From Dugong dugon (Eukaryota; Chordata; Mammalia; Sirenia; Dugongidae), in assembly GCA_030035585.1 (NCBI GenBank), contig CM057465.1:33746001-33810000 (forward strand): a stretch of 64,000 bases of DNA. The letters run 5' to 3'. The notes beneath the pieces are model-generated. The model saw only the letters and a list, made by a program, of their open reading frames with translations, did no database searches and was not told the DNA's origin. The position numbers and the translations under genes were made by a program. Below, one piece after another: positions 57,620 to 64,000 of this stretch. Positions within the stretch are counted from its first letter, which is position 1; every line of letters starts with the position of its first letter.

Positions 57620-57804
57620 GGAAACCCTGGTGGCATAGTGGTTAAGAGCTACGGCTGCTAACCAAAAGGTCAACAGTTCAAATCCACCAGGTGCTCCTTG
57701 GAAACCCTATGGGGCAGTTCTGCTCTGTCTTATAGGGTCACTATGAGTCGGAATTGACTTGATGGCAATGGGTTTTTTTTTTTATTTTTATTTTTTAACT
57801 ACTG
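57620..57804 (+). repeat. AfroSINE inserted in L1 ORF2
   Basis: GAAACCCTGGTGGCATAGTG, GCTGCTAACCAAAAGGTCAA and GAGTCGGAATTGACTTGATG, close to consensus. 7-bp TATATCA flanks (57613-57619 and 57805-57811). Confidence 0.92.
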
Positions 57805-59549
57805 TATATCAAGACTGTGATGTTGATGGAGGGATAGACACACGATCAGTGTAATATAATAGAGAACTCAGATATAGAATCACATAAATATGCTCAACTG
57901 ACTTTTGACAGAAATGTACAACCAGTTCACTGGAGGAAGGTAAACCTTTTCAACAAATGGTGCTGGAGCATGTGACGTCTGTAGACAAAATAAATGAATA
58001 AACCTCAGCTCAAACCTTATACCTTATATAAAAATTAACCCAAAGCAGATCATGAACTTAAAATGTAAAACTAGAAAATTTTTTGGGGAAAAAAAAGAAA
58101 CAGAAGATTTTCAGGATCTAGGGTTAGGCAAAGAATTCTTAGACTTAACTCCAAAAGCATGATCCATAAAAGGAAAAATTAATAAATTTCTTCCTCAAAA
58201 TTAAAAACTTTTGGTCTGTGAAAGACCCTGTTAAGAGAATGAAAAGTCAGACTGGGAGAAAATATATACAAGCCACATATCTGACAAAGGACTGGTATCT
58301 AGGATATATAAAGAAGTGTCAAAACTCAACCTTGAAAATCAAATAATCCAATTAGAAAATGAGCTAAAGACATGAAGAGCTATTTCACTTAAGAAGATAT
58401 ACAGCTGGCAGATAGGCACATGAAAAGATGTTTTAGGCATTAGGAAAAGGCACATTGAAACCACAGTGATTTCCTGAACTGTCAGGATTAACTAAAATAA
58501 AAAGTAGCAACCATACCAAATGCTGATGAGGATGTGAAATAACTGGATTCATACATTACTGGTAGGAAATGAGTGGGAATTGACAGCAGCGGAATGGAGA
58601 ACACTTTGGCAGTTTCTTTAAAAAAAAATCTAAACGTGCAGTTACCATACAACCTAGCAATTGCTCTCTTGGGCATTTATCCCAGAAAAAGGAAAACTTA
58701 TGTTCATACAAAAGCCTGTACACAGATGTTTACAGCAGCTTAATTGATAATGGCCAAAATTTGGAAACAACCCAGTTGTCCTTCAGTAGGTGAATGGTTA
58801 AACAAATTGTGGTACATCCATACAACAGAATACTCCTCAACAATAAAAAGAAGGAACTATTGTTATATGCAACAACCTGAATGAATCTCCAGAGAATTAT
58901 GTTGAGTGAAAAAGACAATCCCATGAGGTTACATACTGTATGATTTTATTTATATAGCGTTCTTGAAATGACAAAATTATAGAAATGGAGAACAGATTAG
59001 TGGTTGCCGGGGGTTAAGGAAGGGGTAGGGGTAAGAGGGAAGTTGGCAACATACAGGATCCTTGTAGTGATAGCAGTGTTCTGTATCTTACCTGTATCAA
59101 TGTCAGTATCCTGGTTGTGATATTGTACTACTGTTTTACAAGGTATTTCTGTTGGGGGGACTTGGGTAAAGCATTCTTGGGCTCCCTCAATATTATTTCT
59201 TACAACTTCATGTGAATCTTCACTTATCTCAAAAAAAATTGTAATTAAGAAACAGATTACTGAATGGTAGAATCTAGGTGATGGATATACAAGTATTCAC
59301 TACAAAATTCTTTCAAGTTTATAATATGTTTGAAAATTTCCACAGTAAAATGCTGGAGACAATAGGTTTCCCATAACTCCGTATGGGCACATTGCTGTTA
59401 CCTCTTTATAATATCATTATATACACACATATATATATATATGACAGTTGGAAAAAAATAAATCTGACCCAGAAATCTCACTCCCAGATATCTGTCCAAG
59501 TGAAATTAACTTATGTTCATACAAAAACCTATATGCAAATGTTTATATA

Positions 59550-59675
59550 ATAATTTTATTCATAATCACTGAAAACTGGAAACAACCCTAATCCCTCATC
59601 TGGGGAATGGATATAATTTTATTCATAATTACTGAAAACTGGAAACAACCCTAATCCCTCATCTGGGGAATGGAT
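59550..59675 (+). repeat. 63-bp tandem duplication in L1 sequence
   Basis: 59550-59612 and 59613-59675 are identical except for one C/T difference (AATCACT versus AATTACT). Each contains GGAAACAACCCTAATCCCTC. Confidence 0.97.
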
Positions 59676-59769
59676 ATGCACACTGGTATATCCATGTAAT
59701 GGAATACTATTCAGCATTAAAAGGGAACAAACCACGGATACACACAACATGGATAAATATCAAATGCAT

Positions 59770-59953
59770 TACCTAAGTGCTTGACTACTAGCTGAAGGGT
59801 TGGCGCTTCCAACCTACCCAGAGACGCCTTGGAAGACAGGCTTGGAGATGTGCTTCTGAAAGGTCACAGCGCAGCCTTGAAAACCCTATGGAACAGTTTC
59901 ACTTTGCACACATGGGGTCACCATGAGTTGGAATCAACAGCAACTAACAACAA
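59770..59953 (+). repeat. AfroSINE, old
   Basis: AGCTGAAGGGTTGGCGCTTC, GGAGATGTGCTTCTGAAAGG and GGTCACCATGAGTTGGAATC with a CAACTAACAACAA tail. It splits the L1 3' region. Confidence 0.8.
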
Positions 59954-60140
59954 GGGAAAGAAGCCAGGCTTAAAAGGCTACACTCTGTATGATTCCATTT
60001 ATGACATTTCTGCAAAAGCATGAGTATAGGGACAAAATCAGATCAGTGGTTGTCAGGGGCTGGGGCTTGGGGGCACTGGGGAGGTGCTGGTTATATGACT
60101 ATACGTGTTAAGTCAAAACTCAGAGAACTGCACACTAAAA

Positions 60141-60352
60141 CAAAAACCCAAACCTATTGTCATTGAGTCGAATTCCAACTCATAATGACGCTGTAGGACA
60201 GTAGAACTGCCTTGTAGGGTTTCCAAAGCTGTGTATCTTTACTGAAGCAGACTGCCGCATCTTTCTCCCATGAACGGCTGGTGAGTTCAAACTGCCAGTC
60301 TTTCTGTTAGCATCTGAGTGCTTAACCATTGCACCACCAGGGCTCCTTACCA
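60141..60352 (-). repeat. AfroSINE (long subfamily) with 10-bp target-site duplication
   Basis: CTATTGTCATTGAGTCGAAT, AGCAGACTGCCGCATCTTTC and the inverted head end GCACCACCAGGGCTCC. Exact CACACTAAAA at 60131-60140 and 60353-60362. Confidence 0.94.
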
Positions 60353-60409
60353 CACACTAAAAAGGGTGAATTTTACTATATGTAAGTTATATCTTAATTT
60401 TAAAAAATA

Positions 60410-61140
60410 AAAGTGGCCAGTGCTGGGGAAGTACAAGCCCTTTGACTAAAAACAAACCAAATTAAAGACAGTTTTAGAAAATATGTTTTCAGACTACACC
60501 TTCTCTTCCCCTGGTACTGACCCTCACCCATTATCTCTCTCTACCAGTTACAAATCTTCTCTGATGTCTTGATATAAAGTTCATTAATACTAGAGATGAA
60601 AAAAAAATTAGAAGGATTAGCTATTTTACTCTACCATAAAATTAAACTCTGAAATCAGCATGTTTAATTGTTAGTCTAAATTAAAATTACACATTTAGTT
60701 CAGAAAATGATTTGCAGTGGCTAAATTGGGAGAAACGTGGCCATTTATTTGAAAAAAGTATTTCACTAGAGGTCAACAATGTGGAAGGGGTGTTAAAAAT
60801 GTAATACAATCTTAGTCATCAGAAAGAAAAATATTAAGATCAATGAGGAAAGTAGTATTTCCACTCTAAGCTTTGTTAGACTACAGCTGGAATATTTTAT
60901 AATAGTTTTATCACATAAGATAACTCAAGAGAGGCCGACTCTTCAGACAAAGATTAGCCTGGACTCTGGGACATAAAATGATACTCGTGAAGAGTGTGCT
61001 TCTTAGCTCAAGTAGATACAGGAGACTAAATGGGCAGCTCCTGTCCAGAGGTGAGATGAGAAGGCAGAGAGGGTCAGGAGCTGGTTGAATGGACATGGGA
61101 AATCAGGGGTGGAAAGGAGGAGTGTGCTGTCACAGTACAG
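60410..61140. other. Intron 8 segment, no repeat recognised
   Basis: About 730 bp without an assigned element or coding signal. Confidence 0.4.
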
Positions 61141-61144
61141 GGAG

Positions 61145-61250
61145 AGCAATTAGGGTCACATAACAATGCATGTATAAATTTTTGTATGAGAGACTAACTT
61201 GAATTGTAAACTTTCACTTAAAGTACAACAATAAAAAATAAAAAAGTAAA
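61145..61250 (+). mobile_element. L1 3' terminal fragment
   Basis: TTGTAAACTTTCACTTAAAG followed by TACAACAATAAAAAATAAAA is the same terminal motif as the insert at 56574-57250. Only about 100 bp. Confidence 0.65.
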
Positions 61251-62031
61251 TGTAAATATGTAAAATGGTTAGCATAGTGCTCGACACATTAAAAAAAAAA
61301 AAAAAAACTCAGGAGAGACTTGCTTGATGGCTGGCTACAAGTTTGTGAAGGTCTGTTACATAGAAGAAGCAATAGACATTGTTTGTGTTGCTCTGAATCT
61401 CCAGCTTTCTAATAGCCAGACAAGTACAGAAATGAAATGGGTATATCTCTGGAGTTTTGAGCACCTTGCCATGGTGGGTGTTCAGAGGCACATATCTCCA
61501 TCCTGTGTACTCTGGAACTCTATAAATTGTTTGATTTTATTCTCTATCTCATTTTAAGATGGACCTCTGTTTGCTGTTTATATGCATCATTTAAAATATG
61601 TTCTTGAGGCTAGGCATCCTCAGGTTTCCTCTTCTCATATAGTTCTTAGACCATTAGTCATTCTAGTTGTTCGTGTCTCTGTAGTAATGAGTCCCCTGTT
61701 AAAATGCTATTTGTCATTGAATGGTCTGTTTTCTAGCCAGGCCAAGTGTTAGCAGGAGATACGACTATCACTTATATCTAACTTTATAGAACCCACACCT
61801 AGAACTTCTATCCTCATTTTCCACAATGTCAACAGAGTAGTTGTAAGTTGTTTAATGTCTGTCTCTGGAAGGCAGAGACCAGCACCTTGAACAGTGCCTG
61901 GCACACACTTGGCATATTTGAATGAATGAATTTCACGCCCAATTGCATGTTTTCACAGAGGTAACAGTGGTTCACATTGTAGTTACGTGAAACATGCAAA
62001 GCTTTCTTACTAATTCTTTGTTTCTGTACAG
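61251..62031. other. Intron 8 end, mostly unassigned
   Basis: An A-run lies at about 61292-61306. CAGTGCCTGGCACACACTTG at 61897-61916 followed by GAATGAATGAA suggests an L2 3' end (sense). The rest is unassigned, with the exon 9 acceptor tract at its end. Confidence 0.4.
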
Positions 62032-62174
62032 GAATTTCGGCAGAAGGTTATGCTAGGAACTCCTTTCCTGGTTATTTGGCTGGTTGGTTTTATAGCAGAC
62101 CTAAATATTGATTCTTGGCTCATTAAAGGGCTAATGTATGGTGGCGTTTGGGCTACAGTACAGTTTCTTTCAAA
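62032..62174 (+). CDS. ZDHHC17: ZDHHC17 exon 9 (residues 300-347, transmembrane helices 1-2)
   Basis: This 143-bp exon encodes EFRQKVMLGTPFLVIWLVGF then IADLNIDSWLIKGLMYGGVW and ATVQFLS. It contains two hydrophobic helices (about 305-322 and 330-347) separated by a short polar lumenal turn. These are the two extra N-terminal helices that give the ankyrin-type DHHC enzymes six membrane spans where most DHHC proteins have four. The acceptor ends CTGTACAG at 62031 and the donor is AA then GTAAGT at 62175, close to consensus. It ends in phase 2, splitting Lys347. Confidence 0.97.
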
Positions 62175-63548
62175 GTAAGTGTACTGTTTTTAACTATATT
62201 TTTGACTGTACATGAAAAAATATAATTTATGCCCTGCTAGAATAAAAATTAATGTTTTATATGTTTAGAACACTGTCTTTATGTAACATGTTTGATCTTA
62301 ATTTAGTGTGTAAAATTTTTTGACAATATGTGCAATCTTTTAGATTTCTTAACATTATTAAAATGTTAAAATTCTAAAGATGCTTTCCATGACAAAAGTC
62401 TAGCATATAATTTGAAAGGCTAAAATACATTTTTAGAAATATTTGAAACATTTTAATAAAAGTGAACTTGGATTTGATGAACTCTAAATGTAGCTTACAT
62501 ATTGCTTATTTGTAGGTACAGTAATTATAACACTTGAGCTCACCTTTCCGTAACTATCAGGAATGATATTTTCTTTGGTCATTAGCAGTAGAGCAAGGAA
62601 GAGGTTTGATTTTAGTAGCAGAGTAGTGTCTAAGCATAATTATAAAGTAAGCTCAGTTTTTTTATTCTCCTTTAATCATTGTGATCGTTCCCTTTTCCTT
62701 CTGCTCCTACATCCTGTTGCCCTAAAGCTGCCCCATCCAACACACTTAGGCAGATCCCTAAGATCAGAACTTTCTACTTAATTCCTGTTCCTTTAGCACC
62801 TTATTCTTACTTGAATTTCAAAAAAGAGATCTGAAAGTAATTTACAGGGAGGTGAGAATGACTAGTAAATCACTCGTGTTAATTCTTAAAAAGGAGATTA
62901 AGTCCTTGTCGTTAATCTCATTTTAGTGTTTCTCGCAGCTCAGCGAGATACAAACAGGAAGTCACCTGTGTAGCCTGCATAGATGGCTGATCCTGCTTAT
63001 GTTTAATAAAATTTATTAATATGTATTTTGCCCGAATTTTAAATATTGTAAATACAGACCTTCAATTCCACTAAATTAGCCAGTTTGTTCCATTTGAAAA
63101 GATGTGCTCGAGGCTATATTTAAGTGTATATTTAAGTAGTAATAATGATGAAATATAGAGAGGAACTTGATGATTGCTGTGTACTCATTTGACAAAATTG
63201 TAGCACACCTTTGGTGAATAATGTGCTGAATGATAGAGTTACTATGTATAAAGTGAATTATTGCTTTTCAGAGAGGAGTACACTGAAATTCTGAAGTTGA
63301 AAAGTACCTGGAATATAATTTTAATTCTTAGTGAATTAGAAGGAGTTTCAGAATCTTGCTGAGTCATTCAGCAGTGAACTTATTTATTATTGATAACTAT
63401 GAAACAGTATCAGTATGTAAGCATTCTAGATTCTGGCAAAACGAGTGCTTACACATGCAGAACAGATATAATTTTCATTTAAATATATAAATGTTCATTT
63501 TTTCAATGACATATAGAACTCACACTTTATAAAACTCGTGTTTTACAG
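62175..63548. other. ZDHHC17: Intron 9, no repeat recognised
   Basis: A 1.37-kb intron bounded by a near-consensus GTAAGT donor and a TTTTACAG acceptor. No transposon is recognised in it. Confidence 0.6.
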
Positions 63549-63649
63549 ATCCTTTTTTGATCATTCAATGCATAGTGCATTGCCTCTTGGAATATATTTG
63601 GCAACCAAATTCTGGATGTATGTGACGTGGTTCTTCTGGTTTTGGAATG
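63549..63649 (+). CDS. ZDHHC17: ZDHHC17 exon 10 (residues 347-381, transmembrane helix 3)
   Basis: This 101-bp exon encodes SFFDHSMHSALPLGIYLATK followed by FWMYVTWFFWFWN, an aromatic-rich third membrane helix (about 358-379). The acceptor ends TTTTACAG at 63548. The exon ends after AAT G, in phase 1, and is followed directly by ATATCCTTT, which is a U12-type donor and not GT. The known protein continues with Asp381, consistent with the split G codon. The DHHC cysteine-rich domain is encoded further downstream, outside the window. Confidence 0.96.
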
Positions 63650-63658
63650 ATATCCTTT
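63650..63658 (+). promoter_or_regulatory. ZDHHC17: U12-type (AT-AC class) 5' splice site of intron 10
   Basis: The sequence ATATCCTTT immediately after exon 10 matches the minor-spliceosome donor consensus at all nine positions. No GT donor is found where the protein frame requires the junction (after AAT G). The branch point and terminal dinucleotide are beyond the window, so the AC end is inferred. Read-through into the intron would add ten residues after Asp381 and stop at TAA 63682-63684. Confidence 0.9.
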
Positions 63659-63837
63659 GGTTGAAAAGGTCATATCTAGAGTAATTTTTATCTGTTATTT
63701 AGCCCTGGGACTGAACTATTCATGACTTACTACAGTAAAACAGTATTCTAGAAGAATAAATGTGAGCTAATCTAAATAGTTTTTAAATTTTAATATTTAA
63801 CGGATTGCTTTTAAAAACTGCTTTTAATAACAACATC

Positions 63838-64000
63838 GCTAATAATAATAGCTACCATTTAGTGAGTGTTTAAAGGGCATTTTCTTAAGTACTTTGTACT
63901 CTTTTAATCTACATTCTATCTCCATTTAATAGATTAAAAATTCAGGTTTAAAGAGGTTAAACTGTGATACTTGCTTAAGGCCGCACAGCTAGTCTCTTTT
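63838..64000 (+). repeat. MIR element, cut by the window end
   Basis: AATAGCTACCATTTAGTGAG, AAGTACTTTGTACTCTTTTA and GGCCGCACAGCTAGTC are in MIR order. It continues past the window. Confidence 0.75.

Larger units (their letters stand above)
54390..59270 (+). mobile_element. Old composite L1, sense orientation, with several nested insertions
   Basis: A 5'-like region (about 54390-55680) is followed by ORF2 RT sequence at 55977-56474 (NGERLNTFPIRSRTRQRCLL, IIYIENPKESTK) that resumes at 57265 and runs through an ORF2 C-terminal region (WNRIE-type sequence lost) to a 3' UTR near 58960-59260. ORF2 contains stops and frameshifts. Insertions at 55446-55616, 55733-55903, 56574-57250 and 57620-57804 are younger. 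The 5' and 3' parts may derive from more than one L1. Confidence 0.7.
59280..60136 (+). mobile_element. Second old L1 3' region, sense, with nested AfroSINEs
   Basis: TATCCATGTAATGGAATACT and CATTAAAAGGGAACAAACCA are an L1 ORF2 3' end. It resumes after the AfroSINE with CACTCTGTATGATTCCATTT and GATCAGTGGTTGTCAGGGGC, and after 60352 with AAGGGTGAATTTTACTATAT. Confidence 0.7.
1..64000 (+). other. ZDHHC17: ZDHHC17 gene body (partial; exons 2-10 and introns)
   Basis: The nine exons below join in frame into 349 codons that match ZDHHC17 (HIP14), an integral-membrane S-acyltransferase of Golgi and vesicle membranes that palmitoylates huntingtin, SNAP25, CSP and other neuronal proteins. Exon order, phases and splice sites are all intact, so this is the functional locus and not a retrocopy. 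Residue numbers follow the human protein: placing the first exon-2 residue at 32 puts Tyr67, Glu89, Asn100 and Trp130 of the peptide-binding groove at the expected positions. The first coding exon and promoter are upstream; the DHHC cysteine-rich domain and last helices are downstream. Confidence 0.97.

Overview
This window is mammalian genomic DNA: a long, AT-rich, intron-dominated stretch of one protein-coding gene on the + strand, filled with retrotransposons. The gene is ZDHHC17 (HIP14), the ankyrin-repeat DHHC palmitoyltransferase. Nine consecutive coding exons can be assembled (numbered 2-10 here, assuming a single coding exon upstream). They carry about residues 32-381 of the roughly 632-residue protein: the whole ankyrin domain and transmembrane helices 1-3. 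The first coding exon lies before the window. The DHHC catalytic domain and C-terminus lie after it.

The organism is almost certainly an afrotherian, most likely a paenungulate such as an elephant. About thirty insertions belong to the tRNA-derived AfroSINE type, with the hallmark GCTGCTAACCAAAAGGTCGGC and a 3' end ending in GACTCGACGGCA-like sequence. There are also RTE (Bov-B clade) elements sharing that 3' end, and L1 elements with the 3' untranslated region I associate with elephant L1. No second host gene, RNA gene, CRISPR array or bacterial feature is supported.

Layout. 1-3562: end of intron 1 with old LTRs and AfroSINEs. 3563-3666: exon 2. 3667-9298: intron 2 with a decayed 3.3-kb RTE that contains a second, nested antisense RTE 3' end. 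9299-9421: exon 3. 9422-34555: a 25-kb intron 3 holding a patchwork of antisense L1 fragments (10.5-14.9 kb), LTRs, many AfroSINEs, a near full-length antisense L1 of about 8.5 kb (22774-31311) with tandem promoter-like monomers, and a compact internally deleted RTE. 34556-34633 and 35220-35364: exons 4 and 5. 35365-43898: intron 5 with a second RTE copy, a palindromic MITE, a run of four same-orientation AfroSINEs and a 603-bp solo LTR. 43899-43963 and 44827-44989: exons 6 and 7, separated by an intron with the second palindromic MITE. 51718-51843: exon 8. 51844-62031: intron 8, mostly a sense-oriented old L1 with nested insertions. 62032-62174 and 63549-63649: exons 9 and 10. 63650-64000: the start of intron 10, which begins with a textbook U12-type AT-AC splice site.

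The most noteworthy points are the minor-spliceosome intron directly after the third membrane helix, the two TA-flanked palindromic MITEs, the internally deleted RTE with a perfect 10-bp target-site duplication, the solo LTR with internal duplicated units, the L1 5' region built of roughly 175-bp monomers, and a 677-bp retroposed insert composed of three L1-3'-end-like units with an exact 14-bp target-site duplication.
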